The position numbers and the translations under genes were made by a program. A stretch of DNA of 64,000 bases from positions 124,001-188,000 of the forward strand of contig JANAVB010005598.1 of NCBI GenBank assembly GCA_029216955.1, in the 5' to 3' direction. Positions 48,546-60,499 of this stretch are shown here, piece by piece. Origin of the DNA: Iris pallida (lineage: Eukaryota > Streptophyta > Magnoliopsida > Asparagales > Iridaceae). The notes under the pieces are model-generated. The model was given only the letters and a program-made list of their open reading frames with translations. It had not been told where the DNA came from and did not search any database. The stretch's first letter is position 1; each line of letters opens with the position of its first letter.

Positions 48546-49775
48546 ATGGTGACTCTGCTGGAAACAGACTTCTCCACGGCTGAGGAGTTGGTGATGCAAT
48601 CGGATGTAGCCAAACTTGGCTCCACACAACAGAAGACGGTCGTCCGCTTCGACCAACAAGCGTTTGAAGAAATGCTCTTCGACGGGAGCGCTGGCCCGGT
48701 CCAGAAGCGAACCCGCACAAAAAAGGCTCGCAGGAAGTGGAGGCCAAAATTATTTGCTCCTTCCCAAGCTCTGGACGGAGCACTCTCTGCTGCCCAAGAC
48801 GGCGAAGGCAACTCTCATGCGGCCCCGCTTCAAGCCATAGAAGACTCTGTTGTCCCCAAGTTCGGTAGAGAAAAGTACTACGATGTTGGACTTGCAGGGG
48901 CAAAAAGTGATTATATGTGCTCCAGGAAGAAGCCGAACAAAGGCACTAGCCGCGAGACGAAGACTCATGCGGCCAAACTTGCCAGCCGCATGTATGATGA
49001 CCATGTGGCCGAAACTGCCAGCCAAATGCATAACACTCATATGGCCAGGATTTCCAGCCGCATGGAGAAGACCTATGCGGCTGAGACTTCCAGCCGCATG
49101 AAGAAAGCCCATGAGGCTACGACAGCCAGCCGCATGAAGACTTTTGATTCCAGCCGCATGTCGCCTGCTCCATGCGGCTCAGTCTTCGATTGCCTCTCCT
49201 ATGCTCCTGATCACTTGTTCTCCCGAGAAAATATGTCTGATTCTCTCCAGTACCACTCAGACTCTTCCTACTATGTACCCTCACGCACTAGAGTGAAGAA
49301 GTCTAGGGCAGCGCGAGCATGGCAAGCTCAGTCCGCTGGCCTGACCTCTGACCATTCGAGCATTCTATATACCGTTATACGGGCCTCTGATGGAAAGTTG
49401 TACATAACCACTCGAGTTCAGCCCCCGGCGGCAAACGGACAGAGTGGTTCCCAAAAGTCTCCCAAAATCCAGGGAGCAGACATGGTCGTACCGGACCCAC
49501 CTGACTTGCGTGAGGCTATCCTCCACAAGCGCAAGGAAAGAGAAGAGACCTCGAGGTCCAAAGAGTCCTCCCATGGACGTCACTGCACCCAAGTCATCGT
49601 CAACTGTTGTTGCAATAATACGACGGCACGAGAAGACCGGCAGTCCCTCTTCCAAAGACTGCAACAACCATGTTCAGAGGATGAGGCACTTCCCGTCGTC
49701 TCCTGCAACTCTGCTCAGTTGCCGATGGGAGAGGGAAGAAAAATGTTTCCAGTCCGAAGATTTCAACCACTATGA
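48546..49775 (+). CDS. ORF1 of Tat/Ogre-type element F, unknown function
   Basis: An uninterrupted frame of 409 codons upstream of gag, the only long intact frame in F. It has no domain I recognise. The first ATG lies in the primer-binding site, so translation may begin at the Met at 48594 (MQSDVAKLGS). A basic stretch RTRTKKARRKWRPK lies at about residues 57-70, five tandem 12-residue repeats (H-x-A-x3-S-R-M pattern) at about 141-200, and a Ser/Tyr-rich tail after that. The stop overlaps the next ATG (ATGA, 49772-49775). Ogre elements carry an ORF1 of unknown role at this place. Nuclear targeting or RNA binding is possible from the basic patch but unproven. Confidence 0.65.
   Translation: MVTLLETDFSTAEELVMQSDVAKLGSTQQKTVVRFDQQAFEEMLFDGSAGPVQKRTRTKKARRKWRPKLFAPSQALDGALSAAQDGEGNSHAAPLQAIEDSVVPKFGREKYYDVGLAGAKSDYMCSRKKPNKGTSRETKTHAAKLASRMYDDHVAETASQMHNTHMARISSRMEKTYAAETSSRMKKAHEATTASRMKTFDSSRMSPAPCGSVFDCLSYAPDHLFSRENMSDSLQYHSDSSYYVPSRTRVKKSRAARAWQAQSAGLTSDHSSILYTVIRASDGKLYITTRVQPPAANGQSGSQKSPKIQGADMVVPDPPDLREAILHKRKEREETSRSKESSHGRHCTQVIVNCCCNNTTAREDRQSLFQRLQQPCSEDEALPVVSCNSAQLPMGEGRKMFPVRRFQPL
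48547..48561 (+). promoter_or_regulatory. Probable primer-binding site of F
   Basis: TGGTGACTCTGCTGG starts 7 bases after the inferred LTR end. TGGCGACTC-type sites are what I recall for Tat/Ogre elements; the exact tRNA is not assigned. It overlaps the first ATG of ORF1. Confidence 0.55.
48966..49145 (+). repeat. Five 36-bp coding repeats with ATGCGGC...GCCGCAT arms
   Basis: Units begin at 48966, 49002, 49038, 49074 and 49110. Each has ATGCGGC, about 11 bases, then GCCGCAT (with substitutions in units 2, 3 and 5), so each can fold into a 7-bp hairpin, and encodes 12 residues ending S-R-M-x-x-x. A sixth partial unit follows. The arm word is the same as in the LTR repeat field. Confidence 0.85.
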
Positions 49776-51248
49776 CTAAGAGACTATCGTCTAAGCGGTT
49801 GCCCACTACCGGAGTTTTCCAAGGTACCCGTTCAAAGACGAAATCTGCTACAGTAGGAGATTCATCGTCCACATCACAGGGGGTTGCTGGAACTGAGGGT
49901 AGCACTCCTACGAACCTCTATGACAATCCGATGTTCCAAGAAGACGAGCTGGGGAAAACAACTCTTCCATTAAATGCAGCAAATCCCGACGTCCCCGAGG
50001 ACGTCCACAATCCCCAAGGCGAGGCGAACTCTGAAGCTGGGGGTACTGTTCTTTCTGAGTCCGAACCAGAGAAAAATATTCCCATATACCCCGATGACTT
50101 CTCGGTACAGGAATATGATTCGGAGGGCACGTCATCCACCGTCCCTTTCGCTTCTATTCATGTGAGGATGACATTTATGACAAACGACGAACAGGATGGT
50201 CCCAGTGATCGCCAACACATCGACACCCTGGAGGCCATACTGCGCACTTTGGTCAAATCCGTGGACGAGATCAAAGCAGCCCTCCCTACTCTGCAAGGAG
50301 GGACGCCTAGCCAAACAAACTTGGATCCCGTGGTCAATGCAGACTCAAACTCAGCGGCACCAAACCCGGGCAATACTCCTCCTTAAATGTCGGCTCCTAC
50401 CGCTGCAGACGAAGCCAGGGAGGCAAGAAGAGTGGTCCAGGAGCTCCGAGCCATGTTTCATGCCCGAGAAAACTGCCAAGACCTCAGCATACACAACCGT
50501 ATCCCGCTGCGTGGAGAGATGTTCCCTTCCCACCAAAGTATAAACCATTCCACATCAATCCATATGATGGGAAGATCTCTGCAAGTCGGTACATCACTTA
50601 CTTTGACGTCACCACCGACCATCTACTCCATGACGATGCCATCCTTACACGATTATTCATCGGGGCATTGGAAGGGGTCGCCTTCGACTGGTACCGTAAC
50701 CTGCCAGACAACCGCATCTACTACTTTGCCAGCTTCAAGTGCATGTTCTTGGAGAGATTCTACGAAGTAGGACAAGACATCACAATGTCCACCCTCATGG
50801 ACGTCGTTCAAGGAGAGAAAGAGCTGATAGGAACTATATTGAGCGGTTCTACCAAACCGCCATGAAGTTACCGTCCGGCAATCCGGACTCCTCCTTAATT
50901 GAAATTTGCCAAAAGAGACTCCTTCCAACAATCAGCTTCTGGATGGGTGAAAGTCAATCTAAGGACTGGAAGACGTTCATCATCAGTGCTACTAGCGCCA
51001 AAGACAGGTTGAAGAAGGCTCGCCAACTAGGATTGCATATCTCGGAGGGAGAGGACAAGGGCAAGCACCCTAATATCAACAACAACAATGGTGGTAACTA
51101 CTCCAACAATCGAGACAACAAGGGCAAGCAGGCTATGGTGTCCGACACAGCCCAGCAACCTGAGTCAAAACCTGTAGCCGTAAATGACCTACTCCTTCGA
51201 AGACGGTCATGTCAAGCCCATCTTGGACATGCTCATACAAGGAGATAG
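49772..51248 (+). pseudogene. Gag of element F, frameshifted
   Basis: The N-terminal part (49772-50386) is acidic, Ser/Thr/Pro-rich and ends with TAA, followed at once by an in-frame ATG. After a frame change before 50460 the capsid-type gag domain is clear in another frame: FHINPYDGK near 50550, then LFIGALEGVAFDWYRNLP near 50655 and FKCMFLERFYEVG. A further shift near 50815 leads to NYIERFYQTAMKLP and a Gly/Asn-rich end. At least two frameshifts and one stop make it inactive. Confidence 0.75.
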
Positions 51249-51291
51249 AATTTAGCTCCCTCCACCAAGACGAGAACCTCGGCCGGCAGAA

Positions 51292-52443
51292 ATGAAGAGC
51301 CCAAAGTACTACCATTACCACCGCTACGTCCACCAGGCTACACACGACTGCTACCAATTGAAATGATACATCCAACATCTCATCGACTCGAAGGCTCTGG
51401 CCATCGATTTCGAGGAGGTAACCGTGGCGGCCAACATGGTGTCCGTATAATTTGGCAGCTTCCCTCCAACAGAGACTCAAGACGGTATGGTCCCCGTCCC
51501 TCTGGCAACAATAGAGATTGCTAATCTTCCACCTCCTCGGGATCAGGCTGCTGGTCTAGTGCCCCTCACCACATCATGGAGGGAGGTCATGTGGGTCCAT
51601 CCGGACCTGGTACTTGAGGTGACTCAGTCCACACCACCTTCCATTCGCCAGAAGAAGAGTGGAAAAGTCAGATCTTGCCGCACAATCTCGACAGATATCG
51701 AAGAAGTCACGGCTGTCGTTACCCGGTCTGGGGCACAATTCCAACCAGTGGCTGATAACTCGGCTAAAGATTATCAGCCAGCTACTGCTGATGCTCCAGG
51801 ACCTTCTCAGCCTCCGACGACCGACAAGCCTAGGCCGAAGGAGACTCGCATTGACAAATCCCTCCGAAAAGAGGCACCTCAAGGGCTGGAGAGGCCCTAC
51901 AACTTCGAAATCTTGGCACAATTGGCCAACACACCCGCCAAATTGTCTTTATATGAGCCCCTGAGACTCTCAAAGGATATTCGCACGGCTTTGAGCGATG
52001 CACTCCAGAATGTCGACGCCTATCTGGCTCAGGTCAAGCTCACATGAGAGAGCCCACCTGCAAATCTCTAAGACAGCGCTTGCACAGGAGCGATGCCCAA
52101 CATTATCTTCGCTCCACAGGATATGCTCATCAAAACCTACCTACACGATCGACCGTTATATTACACGTGATACATCGACGACGTAAAGGTGGATCGGATG
52201 CACATTGATCCTCGTTCTTCCATAAGCATTATCCCGAAGAGTCTGTTACATCATCTCCGCATTCCTATGCATCGTTTCACACCAACAAGCACCGCCATTA
52301 GCAGTTTCAATTCGGGAACTGACAATCAGACTGCCAAAAGTCGGCCAGCCACAAACGGAGAAGCTCAACCCCTCCGACAAGCTAATGACGATACGCCTTC
52401 CCAAGAAGAATCGTCACCTCGATGCAAAGTCTGGGGCTTCTAG
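51292..52443 (+). pseudogene. Nucleocapsid and protease region of element F, broken
   Basis: Starts in a frame with YYHYHRYVHQATHDCYQLK, the counterpart of the single C-x-H/C-H-C finger of Tat elements but with its first Cys changed to Tyr, then a stop. From 51487 a longer frame shows the linker typical before protease (RPYNFEILAQLANTPAKLSL). Near 52110-52260 the protease core is seen: RPLYYT, a stop, then DRMHIDPRSSISIIPKSLL, where the usual D-G/P-G-S-S reads DPRSS. After 52443 the normal end of protease is missing or unrecognisable. Confidence 0.65.
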
Positions 52444-52585
52444 CGAGCCAACAACTCCCTGTCCAGCATCGAGTACCAAACTGGGGGTCGCTAGTTTGCC
52501 AACAACTCCACGTTCGGCCCCACCAACAGAACTCCTGATGATCAAGCTGCCCAGGTCATCCTCTCAGTCTTCATTTATATAGGGG

Positions 52586-54912
52586 GTGGCCGAAGAAGAA
52601 CCGGAACTGGCCAAGTATGTGGCTGCCCACACTGATGTTCCCTCCGCAGATGATATAATCTCGCTAGAAAATATACCTTACTTCATCAATAAAGGGCTAT
52701 CTTTGAACTACCTCGAGCTTAATAAGCTTTGTACAATGTATACAATGGAACACGGTATAGGCACTCACCTACACACATAGGTGACGAATGTTTACACTGC
52801 AAATCAGCTTAATCCAGTGGAAGACGCTTATCGTATAATCGAGGGAGGGGACCATCCAATCATCTTCGGTCGAAAGGATGATCCACATCCCTTCACCATA
52901 GAGAAGGTCGATCTTGAATCAGATGCCGGAAGACTACCTCTATATCTTTATAGCCTCCAGTCCAAATACCTCATACAAAAATAGGGGTATGATCTGGAGA
53001 CTACACCAGGCTTGAACTACGGCACTGGTCGACGATTACCTTTAAAGCTACCAGTCCCGGCTGGCAAACCACAGGACTACTACGGCAAGACCCGATGTGG
53101 ATTAGGGTACATTACGCCCGCAACGACCCTTGAAAGTTTAGATGAGGAATGCGACTGGCATTCACATTCAACCGGGTCACCAACTTCTGATTCGGATGCC
53201 AGCATCAGAGACGTATTCAGACAAGTCATGTCAGTCAATATGGCATTCGCCGACGCTTACGAAGAAGATGAAGACATTCCTAAAATTCTCGAGTTAGAGC
53301 CGTGGGCCCAACAGCTGGATGCACAATGGAAAAAGCGGTTCGAACAGAGAGAACCTCCTACTGAAGATGAGGTTATACAGGTCGACATCGGCAACAAATC
53401 TTCTTCCGAACCAATCTTTGTCAGTAAAGGCCTGACAGACGAAGAGCGAGAATTGCTACTGGAACTTTTCAAAGAATATATTGATGTGTTCGCTTGGAGC
53501 TATGAAGAGATGCCAGGACTAAACCCCGAGGTTGCCCTTCACAAGCTCAACATTCGGCCAGATGCAAAGCCGGTCAAACAACAACAGCGACGCTTCCGCC
53601 CGGGCATAATGGATGCTATCGAAGTCGAAGTCAATAAACTGATAGCCAGCGGCTTCATTCGTAAAGAACAACATCCGGACTGGGTCGCCAACATAGTACC
53701 AGTCTTCAAGAAGAATGGGAAGATTCGAATCTGTATCGACTTCCGCAATCTGAACGAGGCATGTCCCAAAGATGAATTCCCCCTCCCTATCACAGACATC
53801 ATGATCGACAACACATGCGGCTTCGAACACATGTCATTCATGGATGGTTTCTCGGGGTACAACCAAATCAAGATGTCTCCTGACGACGAAAAGCATACAT
53901 TATTCCGAACACCGATTGGAACATACTGCTACACAGTCATGCCTTTCGATTTAAAGAATGCTGGCATCACATATCAAAGAGCCATGAGTATCATCTTCAG
54001 AGACCACGTGCGCAAGACTGTGGAGTGTTATGTTGATCACATCGCCGTCAAGAGTCACTAAAAGAGAGACCATATACAGTATCTGAGGACGGTATTCGAC
54101 CTGATGCGAGCACACAACCTGAAGATGATTCCCACAAAATCCTTCTTCGGCGTATCCAGCGGAAAATTCCTGGGTTTTATTATTACTGCCCATGGAATTC
54201 ATGTAGATCCAGAGAAGATGAAGGCAATTATGGAGATGGGTCCCCCGAGAAATCTCTACGAACTCAGATGAATTCAAGAGAGGTTAGCTTATATCAGTAG
54301 GTTCATTTCTAACCTCTCCGGGCGATGTCAACCATTCACCCATCTCATGAAGAAAGGCGTCTCGTTCGTATGGGATGAAGAATGCCAACGTGCCTTCGAC
54401 AGCATCAAAGAATATTTGTCGAACCCTCCAGTCCTGGTAGCCCCGGTTGCTGGGAACTATTCTTTCTCTATGTACGAGCAATGGAGCATTCCCTCGACGC
54501 TCTGCTAGCACAAAACAACGATGTAGGCCATAAACAAGCTATATATTACCTCAGCCGAATGATGATTGGGCCAGAGCACCGATACACCACCGTGGAGAAG
54601 GAATGTCTCGCCCTGGTGTTCACCATTCAAAAGATGCGGCACTATGTCATAGGACAAACCATACATGTGATCTCACGAGTCAACCCTCTCAGGGTCCTCA
54701 TGACTAAACCAGGGGTGCTCAGCTCTCGCCTCGCCACATGGGCAATATTGTTGTCTCCTTATCATATGATCTTCGTCCCGCAAAAGGCTGTTAAAGGTCA
54801 AGCCTTGGCAGACTTTTTAGCAGCCCACCCAGGCTCGGTGTCGTCCAGAGTATATGAAGGAATTCCAGATGAGGTTGCCGACTCACATGCGACCTTCCAT
54901 GATGATATATGG
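52586..54912 (+). pseudogene. Reverse transcriptase and RNase H of element F
   Basis: One frame from 52586 to about 54465 with stops at 52778, 52982, 54059 and about 54269, then a shift. The lead region contains YIDVFAWSYEEMPGL (about 53477-53520), typical of Tat/Ogre. RT motifs: AKPVKQQQRRFRP, RICIDFRNLNEACPKDEFPL, SFMDGFSGYNQIKM. The active-site box reads CYVDHIAVKS near 54030, with the second Asp of YVDD changed to His, so RT is dead. RNase H follows across the shift (FTIQKMRHYVIGQTIHVIS near 54625). Confidence 0.85.
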
Positions 54913-54915
54913 TGA

Positions 54916-56682
54916 ATGTTCTTCGGTGGTACTTCGAGAACTGGACCCAAGGGCAAAATCGTCGTTGGAGTCGGGGTGGTGCTGATTTCTCCTTCCGGAT
55001 TGGTGATCAATCGCGCTTACTCCCTCAGGGAACCCTGCTCTAACAATGTGGCCGAGTATAACGCTTTAGTCATTGGTCTCCAACTTGCAAGTGAGCTGGG
55101 AGTAGAATATCTTAAAGCATACGACGATTCACAGTTAATTGTCAATCAGATCCGGGGCTCATACGAGGTTCTCCATGAAGACATGATCCCCTATCACCAA
55201 ATAGCAATCAATACCATCTCGTCATTTGAAGGGTTCTTCATCGAACATGTCCCCAGACTCCAAAATATCGAAGTCGATGTCTTAGCTGGCCTTGCCTCTT
55301 TTCTAGCGGTTCCGAACTATGCTCATCATTCGGTTGATGTGATAGGCCACGAACTAGTCTGTCCCAAGAACAACGTTCAAGTCGCGGCAAGTTATTTTGC
55401 TCAGACGATCGACGAAGCGCCAGACTGGAGACAACCATTCATAGAATTCGTAGTCTACGACATCCTGCCCGAGAACCCGAAGGAAGCTACCGCCATCAGA
55501 AGGTGTTCTCTTATATTCTTCTACGATACAGAGACGAAAATGCTGTATCGGCGATCCTACAATGGGTTATTACTTCGGTGTCTGTCAAACGCAGAAGCCA
55601 AAGAAGTCGTACGCAAAGCTCGTGACGGTGTCTGCGGGGCCCATCAGCCTGGCCCTAACTTGTAAGACCGTCTTCGCCGAATGGGCTACTAATGGCCCAC
55701 GATGGTAGCAGATGCGATAGAATATGCAAGAAAGTGCAAAGCCTGCCAAGTCCATGTGGACTTCATCCACCAGCCATCCAAATTTCTATATCCGACAGTG
55801 GCATCCTGGCCATTCGAAGCATGGGGAATGGATATCATCAGCCCGATTACTCTACCTTCCTCCTGAGGATATCGCTTCATACTCGCAATCACGGATTACT
55901 TCTCCAAATGGCCGTAAGCTGTTCCGCTTGCAGAAGTAAAGACTTCAAACGTGATCTGCTTCCTCAAGCATCACGTCATCTATCGCTTTGGACTGCCCCG
56001 AAGGATCATCCACGATAATGGTTCGCAGTTCGCAAGCCACGCCTTCTATCGGTTCTGCGACAAGCACCGCATCCAGAATATTGCTTCAATGCCATACAAC
56101 CCAGCAGCGAATGGGTTGGCAGAAGCATTCAACAAAACAATCATCAAACTTCTCAAGAAGTTTGTATCATCCAACAAATGTGACTGGAACGAGAAGCTTG
56201 GTGAATGCTTATGGGCGTACCGTACCACTGTCCGAACAGCCACAGGGAACACACCATTCTCCCTGGTGTACGGGAGTGAGGCAGTTCTTCCATTGGAGAC
56301 TCAAATACCCTCGTTCTGCGTCGCTCTCACTTACCAATTGACGACAGACGATAACTGTCGTCGCCAGTTACAAGAGTTGGAGGCCTTAGATGAAAATTGT
56401 CTCTTGGCTCAGCAACGAATCGAGCTTTACCAAGCACGCATCTCCGGAGCCTTTAACAAGAAGGTTAAAATCAGAACATTCCAACTGGACGATCCCGTTC
56501 TGGCAGTTCGGAGGCCGATGGTCACGACTCACAAAACCGCCGGCAAATTCTAGCCGAAATGGAAAGGTCCATTTATCATTGAGGCCATATTCTCCAACGG
56601 CGCTTACCGCCTCGCAAAACAAAACAGAGACTTGCTCATGTTGGCCGTCAACGGCAAGTTCCTGAAGAAATATTATGTCTAA
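54916..56682 (+). pseudogene. Archaeal-type RNase H and integrase of element F
   Basis: The second RNase H (54916 to about 55320) reads MFFGGTSRTGPKGKIVVGVG, then CSNNVAEYNALVIGLQLA with the catalytic Glu and KAYDDSQLIVNQ with the next Asp; the first catalytic Asp, expected in a Y/F-F-D-G box, is Gly. Integrase follows after stops near 55690, 55864 and 55915: zinc finger CKACQVHVDFIHQP, core WGMDIISPI, IHDNGSQFASHAFYRFCDK and NGLAEAFNKTI with D-D-E present. A stop at 56551 lies before the C-terminal box WKGPFIIEAIFSNGAYRL. The reading ends with FLKKYYV and TAA at 56680. Confidence 0.85.
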
Positions 56683-56701
56683 ACGATATTCTCCTAATTC
56701 C

Positions 56702-56908
56702 AGATTATTGAGTTTGTACCCGCTGGTACCACTGAACTCATATTCCAAATTCTAGATTATTGAGTTATGTACCCGCTGGTACCGCTGAACTCATATTCCA
56801 AATTACAGATTATTGAGTTATGTACCCCCCGGTACCGCTGAACTCACATTCTCTAAATTTTAGATTGCCGAGTTATATACCCTCCGGTACCGCTGAACTC
56901 ACATTTAC
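56702..56908 (+). repeat. 3' UTR tandem repeat of element F, about 53 bp x 3.9
   Basis: Units begin AGATTATTGAGTTATGTACC and end CCGCTGAACTCATATT. Four copies diverge by about 10 percent by eye. Tandem repeats between pol and 3' LTR are a known habit of Tat/Ogre elements and a proposed seed of satellite DNA. Element D is inserted in the fourth unit. Confidence 0.85.
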
Positions 56909-59900
56909 TGTAACGTCCCAGTCCCAAAATACGTAGGACTAGGAACGTAGACATGCCAGCTGTATTCATACGAAGTACATAGGCCTCGTATGGATACATA
57001 ACCTGTAAAATGCAGTAGAACCATAACTAATCTCATCCACACAAAATAAATGAATAAAAGATATCATATAATGAGAATAAATTTGTCTTGATACAATATG
57101 TTGGGCGAAGACAAATCTACTACCAACAAAATAAGGAAAAGTACATTAAAAAAATGAAATGAGTGGCGAGCGAAGCGAAGACGATCCAAGTGCAATCATC
57201 CTCGAAGAAATAGCGATGATAACGGCTAGAGCTAGAACACCTGCGAAAGACAATAGCACACACCTGGCGAGATAACCAGGTCCTCAGAGGGACGTAACAA
57301 GACACATAATATCATGCCATATAAACTGAATAAATATTACTCAAATAAATAAGTCAATTGAATTTATAACATGGTCCAATACACACCTATTGAACGAGCG
57401 TACCATCCCCCCCCACTAAACAAGGACAGGAGATGGTAAACTAATTCACGGTGATGTACATTTCTATGCTATGAATCAAATATGGTATCCGGACCCCAAC
57501 AAGGTTCAATACCTTCTCATCGAAGTAGTAAGTCACACCTACAACCAAACAAGGACAAGATGTGACGAACTAATCTGCGATAAGTTATTGTTCCAAGCCA
57601 CGGTCAGATACAAGTACCCAAACCAAAAGTACTCGTACCTAACGGATAAAGGTACCTAACTGTTCTAAGTGAATGTAGTTAAGAACAATCCTTCCTACGC
57701 ATGGGCCCTGGCTGAATAGGATTGGCATGGTCCCTCCTTGGGGCACTAGAGGCCCAATCAATAAGAGCACGACGTTCCGCAGAATCGTTAGTGGCCGTCA
57801 GTAATCATGGGTCATAAACCCGTATCTCCAGCGGAGAATCCGGGTCACAAGGGAAAATACATCGAAGCCCATACGCTAAGGAATTGTCCTCCCCGTCCAA
57901 TGCCTACTCTATTGTATCCACAACAGTAAACCTCTATAACCGCTAAGTCAAACTAGCATGCAACCTCTATTAGAGGTTATTCCTTTCGTACGGCTTGTAC
58001 GTACTGGTGGCCAGCCAATCACGTACTTCCGTGTCCTACATGCGACACACAACTTCGTGTTACAACGTGTCAAGGTCATGAATGCAACACAAAAAGGTGG
58101 TCCCTTAAATCTAGGTTTAATATGTAAGAAAATAATACATAGCAGAAAACATAAATGAATAGTAAGTTCTAACAGGTTATGCCATGTATCACAGTTTATT
58201 TTACATAAAGAAAATAAATGATGCATGAAATATGAGCTAAATTAAATAAACAGCAAATGGCAAGGTGTCTTGCCTGGTAGGATGCCAGGTGTGCTGCAAG
58301 TCCCGAGGTATCCAACAGCCGTGATCGATAGACAGTAGTCTTGAGTTGGTTGCACTTGTCGTGCGATAGGATCGTGTTGGTATAGAAGAGTCGTAGGTGT
58401 CAACAGTACGCAAGATGATCTCAGTTGATGGAACGGATGATGTCATTGGGTCCGGAATAGTCAAATTGGCTAGGGATGTTATAAATAAGTTCGAGATTTA
58501 GAAGAGGATAAGATTATGACTAGCGAGGGACAAGATCGAATATCGAAGAGATTTCCGCATAAATAAATATATAACTATTTTGAGAAATAATTGAAAAATA
58601 TATATAAGCTTTAAAAATTATATTCTTATTGATCAAAGTAATTTCTCAGATAGATACTTGAAATATAGAAAAATATATTTTTTTTAGGTCAAACTATAAT
58701 TTAGAAAATTCAACAATCATATTTGTAGGGCAAAAGTCATATATATAAAAAACCATAAATAATAGAATAATATATTTTATGTTTTGAAATCCAATTTTGA
58801 AAAGAATAGATATAGGACACGCCCATATAACATATATTTTATTACAAGATAAGTTTTTCAGGAAATTATTGTATATTTATTTAATAACAAAATTACTAAT
58901 TATAACAATATATATCTATTTACATATACATCAGATAAACATTAACAATAAAATAACAATAGCATTAATAAATAAATAAATAATTCTTGAGATTGGAGAA
59001 TCACTCCTCTCTTCATCAAGCGACTATATATTATATTATCAAGAGGGGAGCTGCAAGTGAGAATAAGAGAAGGAGAGAGAGGCCGGAGGGGAAGAGAGCG
59101 GAAGAGAGAGTGAGGAGCCAAGAGAGGAAAAGAGAGCGGAGTGAGAAAGTGAGCGGAAGAGGGTGTGAGGATCGAGAGTGAGCGAGAGGCCGAGGGAAGC
59201 GGCCGATCGGAGAAGAAGGGCGCGGGGCTAGGCGGAGGAAAGAGGAAGGGGGTTTCCGGTGGTGGGCGCGACGGAAGTGGTGGTCGGCGCAGGCGAGGGT
59301 TTCGGCGGGGCTGGCTATGGCGCTGGGCGGAGCTGCGGCTCGACACGCGGTGGAGGAAAGGGAAAGAGCGGGTGTCGGCGCTGGGGTGGTTCTCCGACGG
59401 AGAACGCGACGGAGGCGCCGACGATCGCGCACGAGGCGCAGAGGAAGGAAAGAAGGCACCGCCGGAGGTGGCACAGAAGGCCGGAGCTCGTCGGCGGGCT
59501 CGATGGATCTGCCGTGCATCGTTGCTAGCGCTGGGCTCGAGTACGGGCGTGTAACGTCGGTGGCGCACGAGCAACGCAGTGGCGGAGGCTGCCGGAAAGG
59601 GTGGATGGCTGGAGGAGCAAGGCGCGGAGGAAGGGAAGTCGGAGAGGGTTTCGAGAGGGAAACGACGACCGACAGGCAGAGAACTTCGATAACGGCTCGG
59701 AGGCGGAGCAGACGGATACGGCCGGCGGTCAGGTGAGGGGTGTGTGTGTTTTAATTTTTATTAGTTTATTTGGGGATTTTTGGTGGCTGGCGGTGGCCAT
59801 ATGGTCGGCGATGGCCGGGTTGGTATTTTCGATGGGTGGCCGAGGTGTTTAGCTGGGACAGGGAACAGGAGGCGGAGATGGGTTTGTGTTACTGGTGGTG

Positions 59901-60351
59901 TGTGGGTTCGCCGGCGTCGAACGTCGGTGATGGTCGTGGTTGTCGACAGGACGGGTCGGGTGAGGGAAGGTCGGGGTGGCTGGCTGTTGGAGTCGGGGTC
60001 GCGCTCGGGGTGAGCGGATGTTGACGACGGCGAGATGGTGGTGGTGGAAGGCTGTGGTGGATGGCCGGTGGCGGTGCCGAAGTTGGCAGGGTTGCTGGTT
60101 GGGAGTCGAGGCGGAGGCGGACGTGGCTGACGCGAGTGGAGACGCGGTTTCGACTAAGGATTAGAGTTAGGGCTTTGGATTTGATTTAGGTTGTATCGTG
60201 TCGGGGTTGTCCGACACGGGGAAGAAGATAATGTATTTGTAAAGATGGAATAAGAATTTGGATGGACACAGACACGGTGCACGCAGCAGATTTGTGGAGA
60301 AGTATTTATGGAACAATTATGGCTTGTGGAAAAATAATAAAGGAGTACCTG

Positions 60352-60363
60352 CCTATTTATAGG
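60352..60363 (-). promoter_or_regulatory. TATA box of D 3' LTR
   Basis: Minus strand CCTATAAATAGG, just before the CpG-rich leader, the same relative position as in LTR C. Confidence 0.65.
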
Positions 60364-60449
60364 ATGTGAGAATTCTCATTAAGATAAGGATTAGGATTAG
60401 TTCAAACTCAATTTAGATAATTAAGTTACTAAATTTAAATCAATTCCAT

Positions 60450-60499
60450 AATCCAAATCCAAATCCAAATCCAAATCCAAATCCAAATCCAAATCCAAT
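60450..60499. repeat. (ATCCAA)n hexanucleotide repeat
   Basis: About eight ATCCAA units inside the U3 part of the D LTR, upstream of its TATA box in the minus orientation. Confidence 0.9.

Larger units (their letters stand above)
47186..56908 (+). mobile_element. Element F: Tat/Ogre-type Ty3-gypsy retrotransposon, decayed
   Basis: Order: LTR (47186-48539), primer site, extra ORF1, gag, protease region, RT-RNase H, second archaeal-type RNase H, integrase, then 3' UTR tandem repeats. An extra ORF before gag, the second RNase H (RTGPKGKIVVGVGVV box) and repeats in the 3' UTR are known traits of the Tat/Ogre branch. The 3' LTR is not present in the window because element D is inserted in the 3' UTR. 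It lies in E's 5' LTR, so it is younger than E. Confidence 0.88.

Noticed and set aside
58942..60164. Long overlapping frames on both strands in LTR D
   Set aside because: Same GC-rich leader artefact; compositionally biased, no recognisable domain, no consistent frame between related LTRs.
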